From NCBI GenBank assembly GCA_016342595.1, contig JAEINY010000027.1, forward strand, positions 1 through 41,082: DNA of 41,082 bases, given 5' to 3'. Under the pieces are notes generated by a model. That model worked only from the letters and a program-made list of their open reading frames with translations. It did not search any database and was not told the origin of the DNA. This document shows, piece after piece, positions 16,728 through 24,348 of this stretch. This DNA is from Marinilabiliaceae bacterium. Lineage in GTDB: Bacteria; Bacteroidota; Bacteroidia; Bacteroidales; Marinilabiliaceae. The number at the start of each line of letters is the position of its first letter. The first letter of the stretch is position 1. Position numbers and translations under genes: made by a program.

Positions 16728-19448
16728 TTACTCAACAATCAATTTATGTATCTGTGTTATTTCGTGAGATTGCATTACAAGGAAATAGACGCCTTTATTC
16801 TTTACGGAAAGATCAATGGTAGCAGAGTTGCCACTCATAAGGTTCCTTTCTACAACTTCCCCAGATAATGTCACTACTTTGAATGATTTCCAAATATCGC
16901 TTTCAGTTTTAACAGTGAAGATTCCAGAAGATGGATTTGGGTAGATCATTACACTATCATCCGCTTCAATGTCTTTATTTATTGCGGTTGAAGCACCAGC
17001 GGCTAAATTGGCTATTTCCTGATCAGACAACACTCGTTCCCAAATCTTTATCTCATCCATCTCCCCATCATAACGATTATCCTCATCGTCATCTTTGTAA
17101 GAACCTATCTGGAACCACCCGGACGCAGGATAGTTAATAATACCAGTTTGAGCAGTAGAAGTGGCTTTTAATACTCCATCCACATAGAGCTTCATGGTGG
17201 CACCATCATAGGTAGCTGCCAGATCATACCATTGCCCCAGTTGAATAGCATCATGATCAAATAAGTATGTAAGAGTTCCGGTTGTTTGAGATGAAAGCGC
17301 AAAACTAAATCTATCATAATAATTACCCAGTAACCACCCATGTTCTACTGATCCATTATCCTGAAAACAACCAATGTAACCTGCCCATGTATCACGTGAT
17401 GTCAGTTTGGCCTTCAAAGTAACAGTCAAGTTCTGAGTTGGTAAATTCTGTGTAGCTTGAGTACCCGACTGAATTTCAATCATACCTGTATTATCAAAAA
17501 TGGCTTTGTTATCCACACTAAAAGTAACCCCTCCGGATACAGTCCCATTAAAACCATTACCAGACTCATCATTGGCATTGCCATTAAATGGGAAATAAGC
17601 AATAGGATTGGCTGAACCTTCACTTACAGTGATCATCTTGTTCACAGTTTTAGTATCATTTCCCAGGTCATTGGTTACTATCAAGGAAACATTATATATA
17701 CCTGCAGTTGAATATGTAACAGTAGGATTCGTAACGTCGCTAGTTGTTGGATTGCCTCCTTCGAATGTCCATTTCCAACTTGTTGGTGCATTCCCAGAAA
17801 GATCCGTAAAATTAACAGTGGCTCCGACCATGACTGATGTTTTGTTCGCGATAAAATGTGCTGTTGGTGCAGAAGCAATAGCTGGAGAGAGAAGAGAAAT
17901 TCCATCAAAAGACTCTGGAATAGATACTCCAAGATAATCAAGTGCAGTTGCTGCCACATCTACAATACGAGGAGTATTGGTATAATCATCCACATTTAAT
18001 GAACCTTCGGTGTTATCCCATGTTAAGACTGATCCATTATACACGGCCGGATTAATACCCTTTGCATCTGCTATGATTGAGCCACTGCCTTCATCCATCT
18101 TCCAATAAGTTTGAAGCGCTGCATAATCGGGGTGCGTATCATCAACATTTGCTGCGGTATACTTAATTATATTCGCCTCATTAATTGCTTTATTCCACAT
18201 ACGTACCTCTGCTATTGATCCTTTAAAGAGAGCCCCGTATGAAGTAGTTCCATCCTGTCCAATAGCTAAATCAAGACCGGAATTCATATCACCAATAGAC
18301 GACATGGCAGCGGATCCAATTTTTTCACCATCTTGATACAATACAACTTCACCATCTCGATCACAACTCACCGCTATATGGTGCCATTTCCCATCATTTA
18401 TCGTTCCCCCATTTACATCAATACGATGTGCACCATCACCAAGGTTCACTTTCCAACTTGTTCCGTTGGATTGCGCAGCTACAATAAATCCTTTCGTCGC
18501 ACCGGAGGCCCAATTCTTATTTGAAATAATAGCAGGATCACTACTCCAACCCGTTGTTCTAACTCGACATTCAATAGTAAAATCCTGATCTACTCCATAT
18601 TGAAAAGGAACAGCATCCATTGCCGTCAGGTATTCATTTGTTCCATTTAAAGCCACTCCTCCATTAATTGCAGCAGATGAAACCTTCTTTGCAATTTCCT
18701 TATTAGCAATTCTGTCTCCACTTGCTACAATAAAAATATTTCGCTCTTCCAGAGAAGTTCCTCCATGGTTATTACCAATTCCGCCATGATCAGTAACTAA
18801 TATTATCAACCAATCTTCATATTGATAAGTTGAGCGATTACGAATTGCAGCAACAATATTGCCTACATGAGCATCTGTTGTTTTAATAGCTCCAATATAT
18901 GGGGCACTAGTTGGACTAAATCCATATCCATGACCAGTGTGGTCCACATCATCAAAATGGATGAAAAGCGCAGCCATATCACTGCTTTTTATATATTCAG
19001 CAACACTGTGTGCCATCTCAAAATCAGTTTCAAAGTTTTGCTCAAAATCAGCATGTCCAACTACCTGAGTATTAATTGGGTCCCAAACTACCATTGATGA
19101 TGTTTGAAAAGAAGAATTACTCTCTTCAATAAACTTGAATAAATCAGGATATTGAGCAAAATTAGCTCCGGCAAATGTATTATCATATACTTGATGCTTT
19201 TCTACATAAACGCCTGCTAATATAGATGACCAGCCGGTTGCACTCCAGGTTGGTGGCGTTGTTAAAGCATCCATCGAGTAGGTAGAGTTGTCAATTAAAG
19301 CATCAATATTCGGTGTAGGGGCTATTTGTAATGCATCAGGTCTGCACCCATCAATCCCAATTATTAATACTTTTTTTGTTTGTGCATGCAAGCTGCCTAA
19401 TAGTATTCCCCACATAATTACTAGTGTAAAAAATTGTTTCATTTGCAT
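16728..19448 (-). CDS. Secreted type I phosphodiesterase / alkaline phosphatase-superfamily enzyme with LamG, PKD, LamG and T9SS domains
   Basis: This 906-residue exoenzyme probably hydrolyses a phosphate or other ester; the substrate is unknown. The start may be 19448 or the ATG at 19442. A signal peptide ends at HAQ (residue 23). The catalytic domain has the metal ligand D33 (LIIGIDGCRPD), a likely nucleophile S69 (PPTWSATGWSSILAG, where relatives have Thr), D169 and H173 (DVDHTGH), and D220, H221 and H228 (VTDHGGIGNNHGG). It lacks the C-x-P-S-R sulfatase motif. A LamG domain (about 266-480) follows, and then the usual end of the catalytic fold appears (RIVDVAATALDYLGV, FDGISLL, 494-521), so LamG looks inserted in the enzyme. 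Next come PKD (526-610), a second LamG (615-815) and a T9SS tail (830-906, ending HKLIVE). It is monocistronic, with its own terminator. Confidence 0.88.
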   Translation of the reverse strand: MQMKQFFTLVIMWGILLGSLHAQTKKVLIIGIDGCRPDALQIAPTPNIDALIDNSTYSMDALTTPPTWSATGWSSILAGVYVEKHQVYDNTFAGANFAQYPDLFKFIEESNSSFQTSSMVVWDPINTQVVGHADFEQNFETDFEMAHSVAEYIKSSDMAALFIHFDDVDHTGHGYGFSPTSAPYIGAIKTTDAHVGNIVAAIRNRSTYQYEDWLIILVTDHGGIGNNHGGTSLEERNIFIVASGDRIANKEIAKKVSSAAINGGVALNGTNEYLTAMDAVPFQYGVDQDFTIECRVRTTGWSSDPAIISNKNWASGATKGFIVAAQSNGTSWKVNLGDGAHRIDVNGGTINDGKWHHIAVSCDRDGEVVLYQDGEKIGSAAMSSIGDMNSGLDLAIGQDGTTSYGALFKGSIAEVRMWNKAINEANIIKYTAANVDDTHPDYAALQTYWKMDEGSGSIIADAKGINPAVYNGSVLTWDNTEGSLNVDDYTNTPRIVDVAATALDYLGVSIPESFDGISLLSPAIASAPTAHFIANKTSVMVGATVNFTDLSGNAPTSWKWTFEGGNPTTSDVTNPTVTYSTAGIYNVSLIVTNDLGNDTKTVNKMITVSEGSANPIAYFPFNGNANDESGNGFNGTVSGGVTFSVDNKAIFDNTGMIEIQSGTQATQNLPTQNLTVTLKAKLTSRDTWAGYIGCFQDNGSVEHGWLLGNYYDRFSFALSSQTTGTLTYLFDHDAIQLGQWYDLAATYDGATMKLYVDGVLKATSTAQTGIINYPASGWFQIGSYKDDDEDNRYDGEMDEIKIWERVLSDQEIANLAAGASTAINKDIEADDSVMIYPNPSSGIFTVKTESDIWKSFKVVTLSGEVVERNLMSGNSATIDLSVKNKGVYFLVMQSHEITQIHKLIVE

Positions 19449-19628
19449 AGATTTTTTTTAAAATTTTGATCTTCTCATTTCTAAGCGAACTGATTAATTC
19501 AACTTTTTAGATTTATAGATAACACTAACTCTAAACGATCTACAAATAATAGCCTCATTAATATGTTCCATGTATCAAAATTGTGTAATGAAAGAAAAAC
19601 AGAAGTGTATTTTTTTACTTAATCAGGG

Positions 19629-19660
19629 AGAAATTTTCGGAAAATGATATTTTTCAAGAA
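19629..19660 (+). promoter_or_regulatory. Possible HTCS1-type operator upstream of the phosphodiesterase
   Basis: AGAAATTTTCGGAAA (19629-19643) shares the 11-mer GAAATTTTCGG with the second half of the PUL 1 operator candidate, in the same orientation relative to the gene and at a similar distance from the start (about 180 versus 155 bp). TGATATTTTTCAAGAA (19645-19660) is a looser second copy. The 22-bp partner position (19607) matches only about 7 of 15 bases, so the case is suggestive only. Confidence 0.35.
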
Positions 19661-19706
19661 TATTAATTTATAGAAAGTGTAAATTGAGATATCATTATCT
19701 AATAAA

Positions 19707-19736
19707 AACGCGTGCCTATTTATACAGACACGCGTT
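19707..19736 (-). terminator. Intrinsic terminator of the GH116/propeller operon
   Basis: Stem AACGCGTG with CACGCGTT (8 bp, GC-rich) lies about 46 nt after the propeller gene stop at 19783. On the minus strand it is followed by TTTATTAG, making a run of five Ts with the stem. It marks the end of the four-gene operon and separates it from the phosphodiesterase. Confidence 0.75.
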
Positions 19737-19782
19737 AAAACACACCATATTAAACACCTTCAATAAAGAAGTGACTAACCAT

Positions 19783-20775
19783 TTAGTTATCCAACCACTC
19801 TAACCTTGCAATAAACAGCCCCTTTTTATCCCATCCGGTATTAGATACATACCACTCATCTTCTGACACTTTAATCACTTCGGAGGCATGGGTTGGTAAT
19901 TCACATACAAAATTTTCTTTGGGGAAATTCATTGGATCCTTTGACCAATATACATGGGTTTGATTGTAGGCGGTCATCGCCCGGCAGATAAACAAATAGT
20001 AAATTCCATTTTTTTCAACCACATAGGGACTTTCACAATCCCCACCCCAATCACACTGTAATGGCTGAGTGTGAACGATTTTAGCTCCACTCCAATGTTT
20101 TAAGTCCGGGCTGGCACGAACTGCAACACAGGAACGCAAATCAACTTCATTAAAAGTACGTGTATAGTAATAATAATACAGTCCATTGCTTTTAAGAATA
20201 TAAGAGTCGCGGGCATGACCAGGATCACTAAATAAAGGATTAAAAGCATGCCTTTCCCAGTTAAACATATCTTTAGAATCTGCCCTACAAAGCTGTCCCC
20301 AACTGGCATAATATGGTGCTTTTTCCTGCATATTACCAATATTATAAAACATGTGCCAAGTATCACTTTTTTCTTCATGAAAAACGTGCGGCGCCCACAA
20401 CACTCGCTCTACTCCTTTTTTCGTCTCAAGTGCATAATCATGATCTTCCCATTTTTTTTGATTAAACGTTATAGCAGAAATGTGAAAAAAACGTGTTTCT
20501 CCTGTCCATGGATTTATTGGTTTATGACCAATAATACCATATGCATGCCATCCCCCATCAGGTCCTTTCGCAAAACAGTGATCATTGGTGTACCATGTGG
20601 TATCAATATCAGACCTGGTATCATTGGGATTAAATATATGCTGCCATTCACCGGTAATAACAGGCTTCATGATTTTTACTCTTCCTTGTTCATTATTGTC
20701 CTTCTTCACGTTACATGCCATGAGCACCAACGGAAGCATTAAACCCAATATAAATTGTTTTCTCATCCTAACCAT
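19783..20775 (-). CDS. GH43/GH32-like five-bladed beta-propeller glycosidase lipoprotein (copy 1)
   Basis: This 330-residue protein is probably an exo-glycosidase; the substrate is unknown. The start may be 20775 or the ATG at 20766; both lead into a lipoprotein signal ending LVLMAC (Cys21). Three acidic residues sit where the GH32/GH43/GH117-like propellers keep theirs: D65 (WYTNDHCF), D190 (GHARDSYIL) and E248 (CESPYVV). Propeller-blade repeats such as WAPHVF, YYYYTRTF and YYLFICRA are visible. Counted by eye, 77 of 91 residues are identical to the copy at 39968 in the stretch GEWQH to APHVF, while copy 3 (23373) is much more distant. It is the last gene of a tight operon, starting 2 nt (or 11 nt) after the GH116 stop. 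The exact CAZy family is uncertain. Confidence 0.8.
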   Translation of the reverse strand: MVRMRKQFILGLMLPLVLMACNVKKDNNEQGRVKIMKPVITGEWQHIFNPNDTRSDIDTTWYTNDHCFAKGPDGGWHAYGIIGHKPINPWTGETRFFHISAITFNQKKWEDHDYALETKKGVERVLWAPHVFHEEKSDTWHMFYNIGNMQEKAPYYASWGQLCRADSKDMFNWERHAFNPLFSDPGHARDSYILKSNGLYYYYYTRTFNEVDLRSCVAVRASPDLKHWSGAKIVHTQPLQCDWGGDCESPYVVEKNGIYYLFICRAMTAYNQTHVYWSKDPMNFPKENFVCELPTHASEVIKVSEDEWYVSNTGWDKKGLFIARLEWLDN

Positions 20776-20777
20776 TT

Positions 20778-23357
20778 TTAATGATTTATTATTCTGATTA
20801 CTAATTTGTCATCAACATTAAGTGTAACATCCTCTACATCAATCACTATAAACTGTTCATGTTGAGAATATTTTGCCTTCAGCTTATCATTATTCATAAT
20901 CACCTCTACCACAGATACTTTATTGGTATCTATTTTCTGTAAATTTAGTTCACTTAACTTTAGAGTTCCGTAATTCAACTGAAGCTGGTATACTTGCTGG
21001 TCAGCCTCCTTCTTCTGCTCAAAACTACCCCACCCTTCAGCGGTAATAAATGCCGATTTAAAATTCTCAGGATTAACCTTTGGATCAAAACCAATGATTC
21101 CTTTGGGTCCGTGATAAGTAAATCCACTAGCTGCAATGAAAGGCGCATAACCACTCATGGCACGTGTATAGTGGTTACCATATTCAATTTCGTTGTATGG
21201 ATTACGTTTACTTGGAGCATAACGATCATGAACTGCCTTCTCCACCTGCATGGCTTCATCAACAAGGCCTGCAGCAATTAACGTTGCAGCCAATTGGTGC
21301 TCCTGTCCGGTCCAAATCTCACTAAAATAGCCAATCACGAGTTTTTCCCAGTCATTCTTGATAACACCTGGTGCCTTATCAGTTCCGCCTTTAGGAAAGG
21401 TACACATGATAACTCCTGCTTCGTCATCATCGGCGTAATAGCGCTTAACAGGAATATCGGCTAATGCAAGGTAATCACCATAGCTATCTACAAAATTATA
21501 TTTCATGACAGACTGTAAGGCAACCTGTACTTTCTCTTCATCCACTATAGATCCAAGTCCCATTTGCGAGGCCCAGTACTGACCCAATAACTGATCAGTA
21601 TGACAGCCAATATTGGTATTAGGTGCCTCAGGGTGTTCAGGATCCGTTTCCTGGATAAAGTACTCGCCGTTAAATAATTCGTTGGATATATTTTTGTAGG
21701 CTTTTGCTGCAATGGAACGGCAAGTACGCTCAAATCGTTTGTCACCCATATCACAGGCCATCTCGGCTCCAGCTCTTAAGGCGGCGGCATACAAACCACT
21801 TATCCAGGTTATTTTTCCATACCACATCCGGTCGAGGGTATTATACTGGATACCTTCCAGGATACCATCTGCCTTGCCTGTCTTTGCCTTATCCTGATCG
21901 ATCATGTACTGAATACTTTTCCTGATCTTAGACCAATTGTTTTTTAAGAAGCTGTTATCAGACGCCATGGTATGCTCACGATAGATACGCATCACAGTAC
22001 CGGCATGGCCATCAACGGCATAACCACGTCCATCATGTGCTCCCAAGCCGGAGAACTCCCCACGATATCCGATCACACCACTCTTTTTGTACGACAATCC
22101 GAGATCTATTTGTTCACGCAGCTGCCTGGCCAGATTAGGAAACACTCTTCCCATGGCCTGCTCATAATGGAATACATGCGTACAGGTTCCTTCCCCCATG
22201 TAAACACCTTCCATGGTATAAAAGCGACCTTCATTGTCCGGATCATCGGTAAGGTCATCGAAACGAACACAGGCTGTTGTAGCCAGCGTACTTACATTTG
22301 TAAAGGTACGATCGAGGAACCATTGTGGCAAGCTTGAATTATTCCATGTCTGATTCCACTCTTTTGTGGTTTCCAGCAACCAGTTGTTTTTAACTACATA
22401 GTTGCTCACATCAGCTGCATCGGTAAATTTAGATGAATAGTAGTGACGCAGATTTTCCAGGTTTTTCCAGTGATGCGCACCATCCCACAGGTGAATATTA
22501 GGAAAATACCAGCTCAACACAAACGTAAAGGTTTTACTCTCTCCTTTTTTTAAGATTGCCTTACCAGAAACACTACCAACTAATTCATCCCCCAGTTTGG
22601 CAGATGCCATTTTACTTTCCTTTGCTCCACGATAGATGTTCATTCCATTATCACAATTGGCACGTGCATAAGCCTCCCCTTCTCCAATCAGAGTTAAAGA
22701 CATACTTCCCCAGTCGGCCAACTGCTCCTGATAACGTTTATCTCCTTCACACACCAAGCGGGCATAATCTTTCGAATTATCTATTACATTAACATGTGAA
22801 CCTTCTTTCCCCTTACCACTAAGGTAACACGCCATATTTTGCAGCCATCCGGAAAGTTCAATTTCCACTTCCTTATTACTAGTATTGCTCACCGTAAATT
22901 CCATGACGGTAACAGGTAATCCGGAGTTATCAGCATCGCCCGGTATAAAAGGTGAATAGGCCTTTAAAGAGGCCGACACAGGTAAGGACGAATCTTTGTA
23001 ATACACCTTTCCTACCGGATATTCACCTTCGAAATTAATATCTGCAAAACCTTTATTATTCAGCGAACGCATATGTACACGATCGCCTTGACGAATGGTC
23101 AAGCCAAAACCATTTTTAAAGAACTGATCTTGTGCTTGTGGATTGATATAAAAGCGGTGTCCCCCTTCGTTACCGGGATTCAGCCTCGCTACATTAAATA
23201 TATCCCAATACCACAGTTGACCATCCCCACCCAAATAGACTTGCCCGGCGCATATACCTCCAACGGGCATGCCGATGTATTTTAATTCTTTTTCTGCTCC
23301 TTTAACCACCAAAGTGGCCAAAAACAGAGCTACAATTCCAAAAATTTTCTTCATCAC
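20778..23357 (-). CDS. GH116-type glycosidase (DUF608 / GBA2-like), copy A
   Basis: This 859-residue protein belongs to the family of bile-acid beta-glucosidase (GBA2)-like enzymes, which includes beta-glucosidases, beta-xylosidases and beta-N-acetylglucosaminidases. A Sec signal ends at VKGA. The hallmark N-terminal GBA2_N motif is present (IGMPVGGICAGQVYLGGDG), as is the (alpha/alpha)6 barrel (YNTLDRMWYG, ISGLYAAALRAGAEMA, LFNGEYF). D588 in GCHTDQLLGQYWA fits the family acid/base. E434 in GYRGEFSG lies 154 residues before it, close to the roughly 150-residue spacing between nucleophile and acid/base in characterised members, so it is a fair nucleophile candidate. Spacing is 15 nt after the upstream propeller gene and 2-11 nt before the downstream one. 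The glycosidic linkage cannot be predicted. Confidence 0.87.
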   Translation of the reverse strand: MMKKIFGIVALFLATLVVKGAEKELKYIGMPVGGICAGQVYLGGDGQLWYWDIFNVARLNPGNEGGHRFYINPQAQDQFFKNGFGLTIRQGDRVHMRSLNNKGFADINFEGEYPVGKVYYKDSSLPVSASLKAYSPFIPGDADNSGLPVTVMEFTVSNTSNKEVEIELSGWLQNMACYLSGKGKEGSHVNVIDNSKDYARLVCEGDKRYQEQLADWGSMSLTLIGEGEAYARANCDNGMNIYRGAKESKMASAKLGDELVGSVSGKAILKKGESKTFTFVLSWYFPNIHLWDGAHHWKNLENLRHYYSSKFTDAADVSNYVVKNNWLLETTKEWNQTWNNSSLPQWFLDRTFTNVSTLATTACVRFDDLTDDPDNEGRFYTMEGVYMGEGTCTHVFHYEQAMGRVFPNLARQLREQIDLGLSYKKSGVIGYRGEFSGLGAHDGRGYAVDGHAGTVMRIYREHTMASDNSFLKNNWSKIRKSIQYMIDQDKAKTGKADGILEGIQYNTLDRMWYGKITWISGLYAAALRAGAEMACDMGDKRFERTCRSIAAKAYKNISNELFNGEYFIQETDPEHPEAPNTNIGCHTDQLLGQYWASQMGLGSIVDEEKVQVALQSVMKYNFVDSYGDYLALADIPVKRYYADDDEAGVIMCTFPKGGTDKAPGVIKNDWEKLVIGYFSEIWTGQEHQLAATLIAAGLVDEAMQVEKAVHDRYAPSKRNPYNEIEYGNHYTRAMSGYAPFIAASGFTYHGPKGIIGFDPKVNPENFKSAFITAEGWGSFEQKKEADQQVYQLQLNYGTLKLSELNLQKIDTNKVSVVEVIMNNDKLKAKYSQHEQFIVIDVEDVTLNVDDKLVIRIINH

Positions 23358-23372
23358 TTATATATTTAATTT

Positions 23373-24341
23373 TTATTTTGTCCATCCCAATTCTGCGACT
23401 GTCACTCCATGACTGTTCAGATAATGTTGATCTTCTGGCCCGCAGGTAGTGATATAGGTTTTACCCTGGTGTTCAAATATCTCTGCTGCATGCCCAAACA
23501 ATGTGGTAATGGTATTTTTTTCATAATCGAAATGATCGGGATTATCTGAAACCACCACCAAAGTTTCAGCATACCGGCGATGGGCATAAGTAAAAAACAG
23601 GTACCACAGACCATTGCGCTCTACCAAAAATGGAGACTCGATCAAGGTAGCCCAAGTGCAGTCGTTGATTCCAAGAATCGTTTCCGGCGCTTCAAAATTG
23701 ACGAAGTCCTTCGTTTTGATCCGGATCACCTGTGTCTGCTTGACACCTTTATTGCCCGTACAAACCACATGTATCCAATATTTTCCATCTGTCCCTTTCA
23801 TGATATGTGGATCGCGTGTACCAACCCATAAGGTCTCAGGCAAAATGTAACCTTCTTGTGGTTTCCAGTCATACAAATCATCTGACCAATACACCTGTAG
23901 TCGTCTTGTTTCATGCCATACTTCCACTACCATGGCGTAACGCTGACTCTCTTCATGCCACACAACAAAAGGGGCCCCGATATACTCTGATCCTTTGCTT
24001 TCGTCGATGGCAAACGGCTCCCGCTTCCAATCATTAATGGTCCCGGTAGTGGTGCAGTGGCCTAAATAAGGATGATAACGGTACAGATCCTTTCCTTTTG
24101 GAGGAAAGGGATTGTTAATGCCAAACCAGTGCAACACCCCATCCTTCTCAATAAAACAATGGTCGTTAGTAAACCACTTGTTATCATCAAAATCGGGCGA
24201 TGGCTTGGGGTCAATCATCAGTTTGCTCTCTCCCTTAATGTATGGGATACCTGCTCCTTCTACGCCTTTTTTAATACTTTCCTTCGGTTTGCAAGCCACT
24301 ATGGCAAATAGCGCAAATGCTGCAATTAATAAGTTCTTCAT
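23373..24341 (-). CDS. GH43/GH32-like beta-propeller glycosidase lipoprotein (copy 3, divergent)
   Basis: I chose the start at 24341 (322 residues) because MKNLLIAAFALFAIVAC is a clean lipoprotein signal (Cys17); the frame is open to 24371 but that extension overlaps the GH116 gene. It has the same acidic set as copies 1 and 2: D60 (WFTNDHCF), D177 (GTRDPHIMKG, a classical RDP motif) and E235 (LIESPFLVE). Overall similarity to the other copies is low outside these motifs, so it probably has a different specificity. It sits between two GH116 genes with 7-nt and 15-nt gaps. That makes stoichiometric expression and joint action on one substrate likely. GH43, GH117 or an unnamed related family are all possible. 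Confidence 0.8.
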   Translation of the reverse strand: MKNLLIAAFALFAIVACKPKESIKKGVEGAGIPYIKGESKLMIDPKPSPDFDDNKWFTNDHCFIEKDGVLHWFGINNPFPPKGKDLYRYHPYLGHCTTTGTINDWKREPFAIDESKGSEYIGAPFVVWHEESQRYAMVVEVWHETRRLQVYWSDDLYDWKPQEGYILPETLWVGTRDPHIMKGTDGKYWIHVVCTGNKGVKQTQVIRIKTKDFVNFEAPETILGINDCTWATLIESPFLVERNGLWYLFFTYAHRRYAETLVVVSDNPDHFDYEKNTITTLFGHAAEIFEHQGKTYITTCGPEDQHYLNSHGVTVAELGWTK

Positions 24342-24348
24342 TTTTTCT

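Larger units (their letters stand above)
19449..19782. other. Intergenic region upstream of the phosphodiesterase
   Basis: This 334-bp stretch has no credible gene. It carries the terminator of the GH116/propeller operon (19707-19736) and, nearer the phosphodiesterase, an AT-rich regulatory-looking stretch with a match to the PUL 1 operator candidate (19629-19660). I saw no exact TAnnTTTG element. Confidence 0.6.

Noticed and set aside
16728..19448. Phosphodiesterase gene as a second sulfatase
   Set aside because: It shares the alkaline phosphatase superfamily metal motifs but has no C/S-x-P-x-R formylglycine motif. The nucleophile region reads PPTWSATGW instead.
20248..20742. Plus-strand open frame of 164 codons
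   Set aside because: Antisense to the propeller gene copy 1. A similar antisense frame appears opposite copy 2 at 40400-40921, which simply reflects the shared coding sequence.
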